This document shows, in pieces, positions 41,526 to 51,496 of a DNA stretch of 52,865 nt. The notes beneath the pieces are model-generated. The model was given only the letters and a program-made list of their open reading frames with translations, searched no databases and had not been told where the DNA came from. The first letter of the stretch is position 1. Each line of letters begins with the position of its first letter. The DNA comes from Saprospiraceae bacterium (GTDB lineage: Bacteria; Bacteroidota; Bacteroidia; Chitinophagales; Saprospiraceae): contig JABARE010000025.1 in NCBI GenBank assembly GCA_019187365.1, positions 1-52,865 of the forward strand, read 5' to 3'. The position numbers were made by a program, and so were the translations under genes.

Positions 41526-44500
41526 TCACCGCAGCGACACAGACCCTGTTTTGAAGGGGAGTTCGATTCGCAGGTTGAAGACCGGCAGGGGGCTATTTCC
41601 CGGTGAAAATTCCAAGGCTGCCAGGGCGTCGAGCCGCAACCACCGGCTACATTGCACGGAAGCGCGCCCCGAACATTCCAGGAAGAAATCCGCAGGCCAC
41701 CCGGGCCCGCTCCGAAGTCCGGGTCCGGCAAGCAGTGCCGAGGAGAATATTCCCGTCGATGCCTCCCACAGGCGAAGATCCTGGGCGAGTTTCCAGCCTT
41801 TGGGCCCTATCGAAAGACGGCTCTCCATGGGGAATCCTCCCGCTGCATAAGCCAACGACAAATGCGCTTCGGCTTGCCAGGCGGCAACGCGTTGGGTACG
41901 CAGACCGGGCATTTCGGCATCCGAAGGCTGTTGCCGTTGCAAATTCAGGCCCACACCCCAACCGGCCGAAAAAGTTCTTGGGGGCACGGTGACCGTAAGC
42001 CGGTTTGACAAACACCCGTTAGCATCGCGCAACTGGATTCCATACGTGGCGGAACCCAATCCGCCCACTTCAATAAAGTTGTCGACGGCAGTCTGGTAGG
42101 GCAAATTGTTGAGCAGGACTGTGTAGGGGATGGCCCCGGGTATGGTGACGATCAGCAGTACGACCCCGTCACTTGCACTCGGACTTGAAGGGGGGAAAAC
42201 CGCCTCGACCATGATTTCCAGTTCTGTGGTGCCTTCGATGTTGGCCGTAAAGCTGTGCATGCAATCCAGTCCCGCCGATTGATCGAATACCGATATGGTG
42301 TATTCTCCCTGCTGTATGGCAAAATAGGTGGACAGGGATATGTTGCCTTTGGGAATCGGATACTGCGTCGAGCCACCCGGGTGATCCACCAGCATTTGCA
42401 TCGGGCCCGGTCCTGCGGAGAATGCTTCGAACCGGATGTCACCTTTGGCCGGACATTTGGGCTGGATGATGCGAATGTTGCGGATGTATTCGGCCGGAAG
42501 CTCTTCCACTTTGGCATCGAACGACAGGCTGCATTTTTTGACGGTGTCGGTGATGGCTACGGAGTATGTTCCCTTACGAACGTTTGTTAGGTTTTGTCCC
42601 TGGGCACCGGTACTCCACAGGTAGCTGTACACACCCGGGGAATCGATCGTGACAAGAAGGCTGCCGTCGGAAAGTCCGCAGTGTGCAGGATTGCTCGAGA
42701 ATCTGACCGTGAAATTGCAACGCACCGAATCGACCATGATCAGCACGTTTTGCGTCTTGCTGACCTTGCAGGTATCTTCAACGGTATAGCTGAAGTAAAA
42801 GCGTCCGGTGGTGTCTTTTGCGGGAACATAGCTGAATGCGCCATCCGGCTGTAGCTCCAACTGGCCCGCTGCAGCCTGGGTGTGCGAAACGACGTGAAGT
42901 CCTTTGCCCTGGTCGTTTGCCAGCACGTTGCCCGTTGCAGTTTTGTTGGGGGTCGTCCGCACCGTGTCGTCTGTAGCCACAAAGTCGGAACGTTCGTCAA
43001 CGGTAATGGCGATGGATTCCGAGCAGCGGACCGGCAGACCGCTGTCGCGGATCCGGAGTTCCCAGGTGCCGGGCAGAATGGCAAAGTGGTCTTCGAGTTG
43101 AACGGTTCCCGGCGAAACGCTTGCGGAATGCAGGCCGTTGGGTCCGGACGCATCAATCAACATAGGTCCTGATGCGGGCGTCGACAGGTCGAGCCGGATG
43201 CCGGCACCTTCACCGAGGCAATCGCCAAAAAAGGCGACCCACCCGGTGACGTAAAAGGCATCTTTTTCAGCAACCACTGCGTCAATGGCGAACGAACATT
43301 CGTTCACATCGCTCACGGTAGCTTTGTAGGTACCAGAAGCGAGATTGGGCTGGATCAGGCCGCTGCCACCGTTTGACCATTGGACTGTATAGCTTCCCGC
43401 TGGCTGGACACTAAGGCGTGCCTCACCGTCGCCAATGCCGCAGGTGGCGGGGTCCGTCTGAGCGGTGACTGTGAAATCTGCAGGAAGGTTGCTCAGTTCC
43501 GTCTCTGCAGTGACATCGCAGGAAGTGCCGATTTCATTTACGGTAACGGCATAATTTCCGGCGCGAAGCCCTGTGATCTGTTGCGTGCCGGCACCGTTCG
43601 ACCAGCGGTAAGAGTAACTGCCCACTGGCGATACCACCGCAGTTGCACTTCCGTCACTGCGATCGCAATGCTCATCGGTTGTGCTGATTTCAACGGTAAA
43701 GGACGGTGGGAGCGTTTCGACCACAACCGTGTGGGTGGCCTGGCATGTGGAACCGGCAATGGTAACGGTCAGGGTGTAAGATCCACCCGGTACGCCGCTG
43801 AGGGATGGGCTGGTTGCGCCGTTAGACCATTGGTAGGTGTAATTGCCAGGGGGTTCGACTGTGACCGTAGCTGTACCGTCGGCATCTTTGCAGTGTGCAG
43901 GCGTACTCGACGAACGGATGTTCAGGTTGCGGGTCACTTCGTCGATGGTGATCGTGCGGCTTATCGAACAGGTGGTCCCCTGACGGGTGACGGTCAGCCC
44001 GTACTGACCGCGCGCAACCTCATCGAGCACCGGCCCGGAGCTTCCATTCGACCATTGATAAGTGTAATTGCCTGCAGGCGTGACCGTTGCCGTGGCCCGG
44101 CCGTCGGAGAGTCCGCAGCTTGCTGGCTGGGTTTCAATTTGAACGTCGAAATCCGGCGACAACTGCTCGATGACAAAGGCCTCGTATTGGGTGCAGCTCT
44201 TTCCCAGGGTGACCGTGAGCTGGTAGCTTCCGGGAGCCAGTCCACTGACCGATGGACCGGTGCCACCTCCCGGCCACTGAAAGGTGTAGCTGCCCGCAGG
44301 TGTGATTACTGCACTTGCAACCCCGTCGGATGATCCGCAGCTTGCCGGCTGGGTGGTGATCTGTATGGTATAACCCACCGGCTCATTGGGAATAACGACT
44401 GTTAGTTGTCGGCTGCACCCAGCATCGCGCACGATCGTTGCGGTATAGCTTCCCGCCGGTACGCCGGAGAGTTGTGCTCCCTGAGTTCCATTCGACCACT

Positions 44501-44849
44501 GAATGGAATAATTTCCGGCGGGTTCAACGCCGATGGACGCCGACCCATTCGCCAGTCCACAGGTGGATGCGGTCGTCTGCGCGGTCGCGGTAATTGAACA
44601 GTCGTTAGGCTTTTCGTCCTCCCTGAACAGGAAGTAGGAGAGGATACCCCCTCCAATGACCCCGCCCCCGACGGGAAGCCATGGGAATCCCTTGCGTTCG
44701 ATGACCGGTATAAAAGGAAAACCGGGCTTCATGCGCTCACCGGTTATATCCAATCGTGACCAGGGAGCGCGGATCGTATCCTGTGCCAGGCAGTTGGTTA
44801 CTGCTCCGGTTGCAAGCATTGCAGCAAAGATGAAGGCTAGCTTATTCAT
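41526..44849 (-). CDS. Surface protein with SprB repeats
   Basis: The 1107-residue protein has a signal peptide (MNKLAFIFAAMLATGAVTNCLAQD), a short hydrophobic segment (about 57-75) and then about six SprB-type repeats of 80 residues, each with WSNG in the middle and a GSYTxTV ending (for example YQWSNGATSPSLSGVPGGSYTLTV), plus another after residue 730 (YLWSTGAQGQNLTNVRKGTYSVAI). A cadherin-like segment (NVLANDQGKGLHVVSHTQAAAGQLELQPDGAFSYVP) lies at about 625-690. The last 130 residues look like beta strands of an outer membrane domain. SprB repeats occur in adhesins of gliding and surface-attached Bacteroidota. The stop directly abuts that of the ABC-F gene (TGATCA). Confidence 0.85.
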   Translation of the reverse strand: MNKLAFIFAAMLATGAVTNCLAQDTIRAPWSRLDITGERMKPGFPFIPVIERKGFPWLPVGGGVIGGGILSYFLFREDEKPNDCSITATAQTTASTCGLANGSASIGVEPAGNYSIQWSNGTQGAQLSGVPAGSYTATIVRDAGCSRQLTVVIPNEPVGYTIQITTQPASCGSSDGVASAVITPAGSYTFQWPGGGTGPSVSGLAPGSYQLTVTLGKSCTQYEAFVIEQLSPDFDVQIETQPASCGLSDGRATATVTPAGNYTYQWSNGSSGPVLDEVARGQYGLTVTRQGTTCSISRTITIDEVTRNLNIRSSSTPAHCKDADGTATVTVEPPGNYTYQWSNGATSPSLSGVPGGSYTLTVTIAGSTCQATHTVVVETLPPSFTVEISTTDEHCDRSDGSATAVVSPVGSYSYRWSNGAGTQQITGLRAGNYAVTVNEIGTSCDVTAETELSNLPADFTVTAQTDPATCGIGDGEARLSVQPAGSYTVQWSNGGSGLIQPNLASGTYKATVSDVNECSFAIDAVVAEKDAFYVTGWVAFFGDCLGEGAGIRLDLSTPASGPMLIDASGPNGLHSASVSPGTVQLEDHFAILPGTWELRIRDSGLPVRCSESIAITVDERSDFVATDDTVRTTPNKTATGNVLANDQGKGLHVVSHTQAAAGQLELQPDGAFSYVPAKDTTGRFYFSYTVEDTCKVSKTQNVLIMVDSVRCNFTVRFSSNPAHCGLSDGSLLVTIDSPGVYSYLWSTGAQGQNLTNVRKGTYSVAITDTVKKCSLSFDAKVEELPAEYIRNIRIIQPKCPAKGDIRFEAFSAGPGPMQMLVDHPGGSTQYPIPKGNISLSTYFAIQQGEYTISVFDQSAGLDCMHSFTANIEGTTELEIMVEAVFPPSSPSASDGVVLLIVTIPGAIPYTVLLNNLPYQTAVDNFIEVGGLGSATYGIQLRDANGCLSNRLTVTVPPRTFSAGWGVGLNLQRQQPSDAEMPGLRTQRVAAWQAEAHLSLAYAAGGFPMESRLSIGPKGWKLAQDLRLWEASTGIFSSALLAGPGLRSGPGWPADFFLECSGRASVQCSRWLRLDALAALEFSPGNSPLPVFNLRIELPFKTGSVSLR

Positions 44850-44878
44850 ATCCCGTTATTTAAAGGTCAGACGCCAAC

Positions 44879-47305
44879 TCATTTTTTCTTTTTATCGCAC
44901 GGAAGGATGATGGAAGATGCCTTTTGAGCAGCGTCGACCATCTTCTTTTCAAGTGATTTTGGATAATCGGCGGGCATGGCTTTTTTAACCATTCCGGGCC
45001 ACTGTTTGCTGTCCTCTCCAACCTGGTCGCGCACATCGTTGAGCAGATTTTCAAAAACGCGCGTCCAGATGTCCGTCATGTCAGGCTCATTACTAAATCC
45101 GGTCACACTGAGAAAATTTTCATAGAAGACACCCGCGGGACAGATGCATATGGCAATGACGTAAATGCCATTGAAACTTTCGAGGGTGGCGGTTGCGATT
45201 CCATGGCCTGTGCTGAAGATCCCCTCGCCGGTGGCTCCAGCCCTGGTTTCCACCTTGCCGGTAGTTTTTGCCGTGATGGTACCGGAAGTCGTTTTGCTCA
45301 CGACGGCCTCTTTACAAAATACGCCTCCGCCTTTTTCCGCTTCTTCTTTGTCTTCGAGACCTTTGCGCTTATAGCGGACGCCACTTCCCGTTTTGGCAAG
45401 CGCTTTTACGTCGTCGATGAAGACTTCGAGCGATCCCTCCGCAATGGCGTAGGTGTTGGTTTGGATGGGACTCCAGTCGATGGGACTGTCGACTTTGTCT
45501 TTGAGATCGTCGGTGATTTTTTCGGCCGGGTTGAATTCTTCGCCGTCAATGAGGACGTCTGCCAGAACGTCGAGCAACTCGTCTTCTGCTTCTTCTGCCT
45601 GTTCTTCCTTTTCCAGTTCGCCGGATTTCATCTTTTCGAGCAGCTCATCCATGGTCTTTTCGGCTTCCTCTTCGCTTTTGCCTTTGAGTTGGTCGGCAAT
45701 GCGCTTCATCTCTTCCTTGACGAATTCCTTGGCCTGGTCCTTAGCCATGTCTTTGAGTTTATCCTTGAAGTACTTACCCAGTTTTTTGAGGGTCCCCTTA
45801 CCCCTTTGGATGACGATGTCTATGGCCACTTCACCAATAAAATTGATGACGCGCAGCGCCTCGATGTTACCCAGCGAGGCATTGAGTCCTGATGCAGCGC
45901 GCAACTTGGCCATGTTAACTCCGACCAGAACGGAAGTGCATTCGGGGCCGGTGTGGTGTGTGAGCACCGCGCTGAATGCACCGTTGGCCTTGGTGGTGAG
46001 GGGCTCGGTAGTAAAAGCCGACTTGAGCGGATCCTTGATGTCGATCCCCAAGGCGGTTGCGTTGGCCCTGCCCGCAACGATGTGCGGGAAATAGAGGCTC
46101 CACGCGGAAGCAGGCATCTCGGGAGTGGTGAAGCCTACGTCTATGGTGTCAACGCGTTCCCCTGGAGCTACCAGACCGGCCGCCTCCGCAATGGCTTTGC
46201 GGAAGGCTTCCCGAACCTTTTCATTTTTTTCCTTTGTCCCCGTATTGGCAATGGCGTAGTCGAGCATTTCCTTTCCGGGATCAATTTCTTCACTCAAGAT
46301 ACACGTGTCTTTCAGCGTCTCAGTTGAGATGGGATACGTGGGAACCGGATCCCTTTCCGGTTTTTTGATCACCTTGGCTTCGACTCCGGTAGCGGAAAAG
46401 GAGATCCAAAGTTGAGCGATGCCCTGGTCCAGGTCTTTGCGTTGGTCATCAGGAAGCGAACGAACGTTCGTTTGGGTATTGGTCTGGAATTGGTCGTACA
46501 CTTTTTCGCGAAAATCGTCCTCCTGGTATTCGTCGCCCGACAAGGCACCTGTGAAGATCCAAAAGGTTTGTTGGACAACAGAGGTGAACTCGCGCAAAGA
46601 GTCAGCTGAAAAGGGGGTGGGGTAGCGCTTATCTGCCAGGATGAGGGCTGCTGCGGTCTCAATGGCTTTCAGGGTTGGAACGAGCACAGATGCAATGACT
46701 TGGGGGCGGCTGCCGGGCCGGAGGGTTCCTCCAACGGGGATTGCTGTACCGGGCCAGGTGATTTTTCCGGTTTCGGGATAGCGGGAAGGTTGATATTCAT
46801 CGCCGCTGGTGATGCCTGGTATATCGGCAGGCGTAAATGAAGGGACCGGTTGTATTTCATTGACCCTGACCGTGAGGGTCTCCCCGCCTCCGGTGGTCGT
46901 TGGCATGGTGCCAACCGGGATCCAGGAGGTCCTGGAGGGCATAGGCTCACCGTTTCTCACCGGTGGAGTGTGTACGTCGGCACAATAGCCATATACGGGT
47001 ACGACGATGCGTTGCCCCGGCAGGATCACCACACTTCCTTCGGGCCAGCCAACATAAGACTGGTTCGAACCATCAGAAGCAATGTAAAAGATCTCTTGTG
47101 CCAACATTACAGGCCCGTCGGTGGTGTTGTGTATCGACATATTGGCGATGTGCCAAGTGGTCTGCCCCGTCCCTGTGGCCACCATATGGACGCCATTGTT
47201 GGCGACACCTCTGCGTGGGGGCATTTCCGCACAGAAAAGGGCTGTATTCATCGTTGCGGTGAACAGAAGCCAAATCAACGTACGCAAGCAGCTTGGGGTA
47301 AACAT
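44879..47305 (-). CDS. Large secreted protein of unknown function
   Basis: The 808-residue protein has a signal peptide (about 1-26, LIWLLFTATMNTALFCAE). The N-terminal part (30-160) looks like a beta-sandwich (HMVATGTGQTTWHIANMSIHNTTDGPVMLAQEI). A long acidic/basic helical stretch (about 510-600, KYFKDKLKDMAKDQAKEFVKEEMKRIADQLKGKSEEEAEKTMDELLEKM) is probably a coiled coil. The C-terminal 200 residues are beta-rich with several Cys (ICICPAGVF). No family is recognised. It lies 29 bp upstream of the SprB-repeat gene on the same strand, so the two form an operon and probably make a surface complex. It contains AACGAACGTTCGTT (46459-46472), read as TNVR. Confidence 0.6.
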   Translation of the reverse strand: MFTPSCLRTLIWLLFTATMNTALFCAEMPPRRGVANNGVHMVATGTGQTTWHIANMSIHNTTDGPVMLAQEIFYIASDGSNQSYVGWPEGSVVILPGQRIVVPVYGYCADVHTPPVRNGEPMPSRTSWIPVGTMPTTTGGGETLTVRVNEIQPVPSFTPADIPGITSGDEYQPSRYPETGKITWPGTAIPVGGTLRPGSRPQVIASVLVPTLKAIETAAALILADKRYPTPFSADSLREFTSVVQQTFWIFTGALSGDEYQEDDFREKVYDQFQTNTQTNVRSLPDDQRKDLDQGIAQLWISFSATGVEAKVIKKPERDPVPTYPISTETLKDTCILSEEIDPGKEMLDYAIANTGTKEKNEKVREAFRKAIAEAAGLVAPGERVDTIDVGFTTPEMPASAWSLYFPHIVAGRANATALGIDIKDPLKSAFTTEPLTTKANGAFSAVLTHHTGPECTSVLVGVNMAKLRAASGLNASLGNIEALRVINFIGEVAIDIVIQRGKGTLKKLGKYFKDKLKDMAKDQAKEFVKEEMKRIADQLKGKSEEEAEKTMDELLEKMKSGELEKEEQAEEAEDELLDVLADVLIDGEEFNPAEKITDDLKDKVDSPIDWSPIQTNTYAIAEGSLEVFIDDVKALAKTGSGVRYKRKGLEDKEEAEKGGGVFCKEAVVSKTTSGTITAKTTGKVETRAGATGEGIFSTGHGIATATLESFNGIYVIAICICPAGVFYENFLSVTGFSNEPDMTDIWTRVFENLLNDVRDQVGEDSKQWPGMVKKAMPADYPKSLEKKMVDAAQKASSIILPCDKKKK

Positions 47306-47813
47306 ATATCGTTGTATATTTTTAAATGCACAATTGAGCGATGCCCTTTAGCGACGGAGCCATACTGAATGCCCGCCTGGAAATGGTTTCTCTGAATGAA
47401 CTTGCGGGATGCCCTTCACTGTTGCGCCAATGGTTGACACGCATCCGCTGATCCACTCTTATTTTGCATTCACCCCCCCGTCCTCTGCTCCGGATCTTCA
47501 CTCCACTTGATGGATGCATCCGTTACGAAGTTACTACAAATGATCGATATGCACCATCCATTTTTGAATCCCCCAGATTCGAAAGACTGGAAGCCCGGAC
47601 CGGGCCGGCACGCTTGGAGCTATGCTTTGCCTGGAGCACACACCTGCGCCTGGGCAAAAGGCGATTGCCTCGGTTCTGCACCAGTATTTTTCCGTCCACT
47701 TAAAAAGAACTTCCGAATGTGATGGAAATATCTTAACTTTGAATGTCTGCCGGGTCTGTGGGAGGGTGTTGACGAAAGTCGTCGCGCCGGCTTTTAATGC
47801 AAAAATCACGGAT
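47306..47813. other. Intergenic region without a supported gene
   Basis: The stretch separates the divergent 808-residue protein gene and the esterase gene. Short open frames on the + strand (from 47464, 47507 and 47622) have no protein-like composition or start context and are shadowed by each other. Both promoters should lie here, but no clear TAnnTTTG element was seen at the right distance. Confidence 0.45.
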
Positions 47814-48764
47814 ATGAATAAGCTTCATGTTTTCATGCTATACCTTATGGTGGTTTTTTTCGCCTGCGAGGAGGACTGCAATGTTGGAAGAAGCGCGTAT
47901 ACGTTTGAAACGACCATTGAAGGCGAACTAAGGGTTGCCAAAATCATGAAGCCGGTAAATGAGTGCATCAGAGCGCCCATCCTTTTTTTCTTTCACGGCA
48001 GGGGAGGTACCGCTCAAAATTCAGCAGCGTATTATAAGTTTCATAACGTCGAACTTCTCGATCATATGTACATTGTCTATGCCCAGGGAACAAATTACGA
48101 CGACCATCCCGAAGATGCAAACGGCTGGGTCATACGATTTCCACACATTAAGTCGCATTGCTCTGGAAAGGATAAGGATCTTCAGTACCTGCAAGCCATC
48201 ATTGACCATTTGTCGGAGGATGAAAACGCAGATGTTGAAAATATGGGCGCCGCCGGATTTTCCAATGGAGGATTTTTCACCCTTTCATTATCAGCCCTCT
48301 GGCCGCATACATTTAAGGGCTTTGCCTGTTTGGGTTGCTATTCGAGTTATTCTCCTACCTTGAGCCTGATCAATTGTGAAGATTCCTATGAGAACGCGAT
48401 TGATAAAAGCGCGGCAGCTACCATGAACGCGCTTATAAAAATCAATCCAACCCCGACGCTCTATATGTTTGGAAATTCAGACAGTACCCTGGTGCCTGGT
48501 GTGGTCTCAGCGGTGTACAAGGAGAACTGCAACGAATTCTGCTACTTTCAAAATACCATATTGCAGCTGATCATTAAGAACAATTCCCTGATGGAGGTGC
48601 CCTGCAGCGTGCACAACTTCATGACGGACACCGAAAGGCAGATATTCAAGGCTAAATCCGGAGGAGCAGAAACACAGGTTCAATTATACATTGGAGATCA
48701 CAGTTGGCCGGCGAATGCCACGACGTGGATGGCTGAGTACTTTGCAGAGCTGTTGTATAATTGA
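47814..48764 (+). CDS. Alpha/beta-hydrolase of the PHB-depolymerase/esterase type
   Basis: From the ATG at 47814 the protein has 316 residues. It opens with a hydrophobic signal (LHVFMLYLMVVFFAC) that may be a lipoprotein signal with Cys18, although the lipobox FFAC is not standard. The catalytic fold is shown by PILFFFHGRGG (56-65, oxyanion hole), VYAQGTN, and the nucleophile elbow GFSNGGFF with Ser150. The layout matches secreted LpqC/PHB-depolymerase-like esterases and feruloyl esterases. An acid residue is probably in YMFGNSDSTLVPG and the His in IGDHSWP. I infer an extracytoplasmic esterase of unknown substrate. The frame extends further upstream but without a plausible signal peptide. 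Confidence 0.8.
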   Translation: MNKLHVFMLYLMVVFFACEEDCNVGRSAYTFETTIEGELRVAKIMKPVNECIRAPILFFFHGRGGTAQNSAAYYKFHNVELLDHMYIVYAQGTNYDDHPEDANGWVIRFPHIKSHCSGKDKDLQYLQAIIDHLSEDENADVENMGAAGFSNGGFFTLSLSALWPHTFKGFACLGCYSSYSPTLSLINCEDSYENAIDKSAAATMNALIKINPTPTLYMFGNSDSTLVPGVVSAVYKENCNEFCYFQNTILQLIIKNNSLMEVPCSVHNFMTDTERQIFKAKSGGAETQVQLYIGDHSWPANATTWMAEYFAELLYN

Positions 48765-49095
48765 GGGTGTCTTTAATAACTTCCCATTGTGCAGGGCTCC
48801 CTGGTAATGGGCATGGGCATTTTTCAATCGCGAATCCCTCAAGGCGGATCTGTATTGGGGCCGTCGGTTTGACCGATCGGTGCCGTGGTAGTTCATGGGC
48901 AATATTCGGTGAGGGGCGTTTTAGTGTAAGTACGCCCTTTTATCCCGCCGATGGATGGGCTAACTCCCTTCAGCGGCGAATAAAGAAGACAATGGTGCGT
49001 AGCGGGTATGTTTACTTTTGACGGGCTTTTTTGGGCCTACTTCCTTTTGCGCCAGAAGAAAGTAACAAGCAAAATGATGCGACGAACTTTCTCGT
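48765..49095. other. Intergenic region with a diverged inverted-repeat element
   Basis: No gene is supported between the esterase and the VWA protein. At about 49039-49070 a diverged copy of the inverted-repeat element of 482-512 is present (CTTCCTTTTGCGCC ... AGAAGAAAGTAACAAGC). The rest shows no recognisable feature. Confidence 0.45.
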
Positions 49096-50508
49096 TTACC
49101 ATTTTCCAGTCACCTCAACGGTGCCCTTTTCTTTTACCGTTGCGTTTAAGGTTTTCTTTCCAAGTCCGGCAGGTTTTACGGCGCTCAGGCGTATTTCGTA
49201 TTCGCCGGGTTCCAGGATGAAGGTTTTGGGGTTGGTGGATACCGAAAGATATGTTCGGCCATTAGCGACGTTGGCGTTCGTCTTTTTTAAGTAGACGCCA
49301 ACCGTTGCGTCTACATAAGCGTCGCCTTTCCGGGCGCCGACGGTCAATTCACCCGATTTCCAACCATGGGAGAGCGAGATGACATCACCGCTGGCCAGGT
49401 TTTGCCTGTCAATGCGGATCTCCGGTCTGCCCTGAATTTCGACCGAACTGATGTATACGTCGTATGTGCCGGGAACGACCTTAAATTTTGCTGGGTTGTT
49501 TTTCGGGTCTTTATAGGAGCGGGTCTGTGCGGCGACGCGCCTGGTGCCGGTGTGGTAGAGAGTTACGACCGCATCGGAAAGTGCTCCGTTGCGCGTGACC
49601 AGAATTTCAAATCGGCCATTGGTAAAATCCACGATCTTTTGGAGCGTATCTCCGGAATGGACTTTTAAGTCCGCCAGGCGCTGCACGGGCCTTCCGTCGA
49701 GCGCGATGGGGCAAACCTCAAGCTCGTAATCTCCTTCAGGCAGCAGGAAGATGCGTGGGTTGGTCTTTGGACCGGTGTAGCTTCTTCCAAATGCTATTTC
49801 CTTGGTCTCGCCCTTTTTGTAGACTTTGATGGTTGCGTCTACATCTTGCTGGTCCAGGGTGACTTTTACGGATAGAAATCCGCCGTTTTTCACGGGCTCT
49901 TCCACAGATTGTTTTAAGGCTTTGGTCAACTCCTCGGTGTCGTTGGCTGGAAAATACTGTCCCCCTCCAGCCTGGGCGAGGCATTCCAGGGTGGAGAGAT
50001 CTTTTTCTTCTATGCCGAAGCCCACTACGTGCAGAGTGATTTTTGCGCCCTGGTCTTTTGCGCTCTTGAGCAAATCGCAGGCGCTGCCCTCGCAGGTTTC
50101 CAAACCGTCGCTCACGAGGATGATGTTGACATGGGAGGTCGCCGCTTTAGCAACAGACAGTGCGTGTGCGACGGACCGGGCTATGGGCGTTTTTCCCTGG
50201 GGATTTATGGCATCGAGTTTTTTTGAGAACAGAGCCCGGTCCAAAGGTGCCAGTGGCACCAGGGTTTCGATGTCATTGCAGTCCGTTTTCCGGTTGTGTC
50301 CGTAGGCGATGAGTCCGACCCGGTCACCGGCGGGCAAATCCTGCACGATTTTTTTCATGACCTGTTTGGCAATGGCAATCTTGTTTTGCCCACCGATTTT
50401 CTGCCACATGGAGCCGGAAGCATCCAGGATGAACAGGTTTTGCCTGTTTTGTGCGTGGTGGCTTGAGAGCAGCCCGAGAAGGAAAAGAAGAAGAATGTAT
50501 CGTTTCAT
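49096..50508 (-). CDS. Secreted VWA-domain protein with C-terminal beta repeats
   Basis: The 470-residue protein has a signal peptide (about 1-19) followed by a von Willebrand A domain with an intact metal site: DASGS (29-33), the Thr of GKTPIA and the Asp of ILVSDGLETC. Residues about 208-470 consist of three repeats of roughly 90 residues, each with a strand pair, a phrase such as KTNPRIFLLPEGDYELEV, NPAKFKVVPGTYDVYI or NPKTFILEPGEYEIRL and a GDxL-like turn. I infer an extracytoplasmic ligand- or adhesion-binding protein. The neighbouring lipoprotein gene on the same strand lies 215 bp upstream, too far for certainty about co-transcription. Confidence 0.85.
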   Translation of the reverse strand: MKRYILLLFLLGLLSSHHAQNRQNLFILDASGSMWQKIGGQNKIAIAKQVMKKIVQDLPAGDRVGLIAYGHNRKTDCNDIETLVPLAPLDRALFSKKLDAINPQGKTPIARSVAHALSVAKAATSHVNIILVSDGLETCEGSACDLLKSAKDQGAKITLHVVGFGIEEKDLSTLECLAQAGGGQYFPANDTEELTKALKQSVEEPVKNGGFLSVKVTLDQQDVDATIKVYKKGETKEIAFGRSYTGPKTNPRIFLLPEGDYELEVCPIALDGRPVQRLADLKVHSGDTLQKIVDFTNGRFEILVTRNGALSDAVVTLYHTGTRRVAAQTRSYKDPKNNPAKFKVVPGTYDVYISSVEIQGRPEIRIDRQNLASGDVISLSHGWKSGELTVGARKGDAYVDATVGVYLKKTNANVANGRTYLSVSTNPKTFILEPGEYEIRLSAVKPAGLGKKTLNATVKEKGTVEVTGKW

Positions 50509-50723
50509 GGTGCGCTTTGATTCATTAGGATTTTAGGGTTTCTTCAAATTGATGGAGTTTCCAAGATTGCTCTTGCTTGGCATTTACATTGAATTATGAA
50601 CCAGTCAAATTGATCATTCAAGTCGCAGGGCAGAGTTTGTGTGTTTTTGTTTGATGCAGATTCGCGTGATCGGCCCACCTGCTGCCGGACCAAACAGGTT
50701 GACCTCAAATTGGGCTCATCTTC

Positions 50724-51344
50724 TCAATTCAAGGAGCTTAAGTTTTTTAAATCCAACGAGTTGACGAGGCCTTTGAGGTCATCCATTTCGCATGATCTGC
50801 AATATGAATTGACCAAAAATCGCGATCCCACCAGGAGGGATAATTCGCAATTGCCTCCCTGCTTTCGGAATTTTTCCAGCGATTTGTAGCCACCGAACTC
50901 CGAACTGCGTTCGTATCCCTTTTCATCCTCTTTGTCCACCTTAATGCTCGCCCAGGCTGCCATGCTCATTTGAGTCATTCCCAGTCCTCCGGTGTCCATG
51001 ATCTCAATCCGGATGGATTTGCCTTCGCTGTTTTTGTATTTGGCTTCGACTTTTGAAATTGAAATCCCCATTGCTCCGGAGGTCTCACCGGAGAGATTGC
51101 TGCGTTGGAACCCGTCTATCGATTCGGGCAGAAAGGCCTGCAGTTCCCGGAAATTGACCGGTTCTGTTTGCTGCACACCCTGGCCCTTTAATGCTTGCTC
51201 GGCCTGTTTTAAGGCGTCCTGCATTTTTTCCGGGGCTATATCTGCTGCTGCCTCCGATGACGCCTGGATTGCTTGTTTGTCGCCTTTGCAGGCCACCAAT
51301 AATGACATACACACGAGCATTAGCAGAATATAATCGATTTTCAT
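50724..51344 (-). CDS. Lipoprotein of unknown function
   Basis: The 206-residue protein has a good lipoprotein signal (MKIDYILLMLVCMSLLVAC, lipobox LVAC with Cys19). The mature part has an Ala/Gln-rich stretch (28-60) and then a compact domain (PVNFRELQAFLPESIDGFQRSNLSGETSGAMGISISKVEAKYKNSEGKSIRIEIMDTGGLGMTQMS), which occurs as a small lipoprotein family in several bacteria without assigned function. Paired Cys in SYCRSCEM may form a disulfide. No operon partner is evident. Confidence 0.75.
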   Translation of the reverse strand: MKIDYILLMLVCMSLLVACKGDKQAIQASSEAAADIAPEKMQDALKQAEQALKGQGVQQTEPVNFRELQAFLPESIDGFQRSNLSGETSGAMGISISKVEAKYKNSEGKSIRIEIMDTGGLGMTQMSMAAWASIKVDKEDEKGYERSSEFGGYKSLEKFRKQGGNCELSLLVGSRFLVNSYCRSCEMDDLKGLVNSLDLKNLSSLN

Positions 51345-51496
51345 AATGAATTTATTTTAAATTAAAAGAGCTGTTTCTACTGGAGTAGGGTACTACTGTA
51401 CAAATATACTAAATTCAGTTCAGATTGATCCTATATGTCGCATTAAAAACAGGGTGGGAGCGAGGATAAAATCAGAGCGAGAACCATCGCTCTCGC

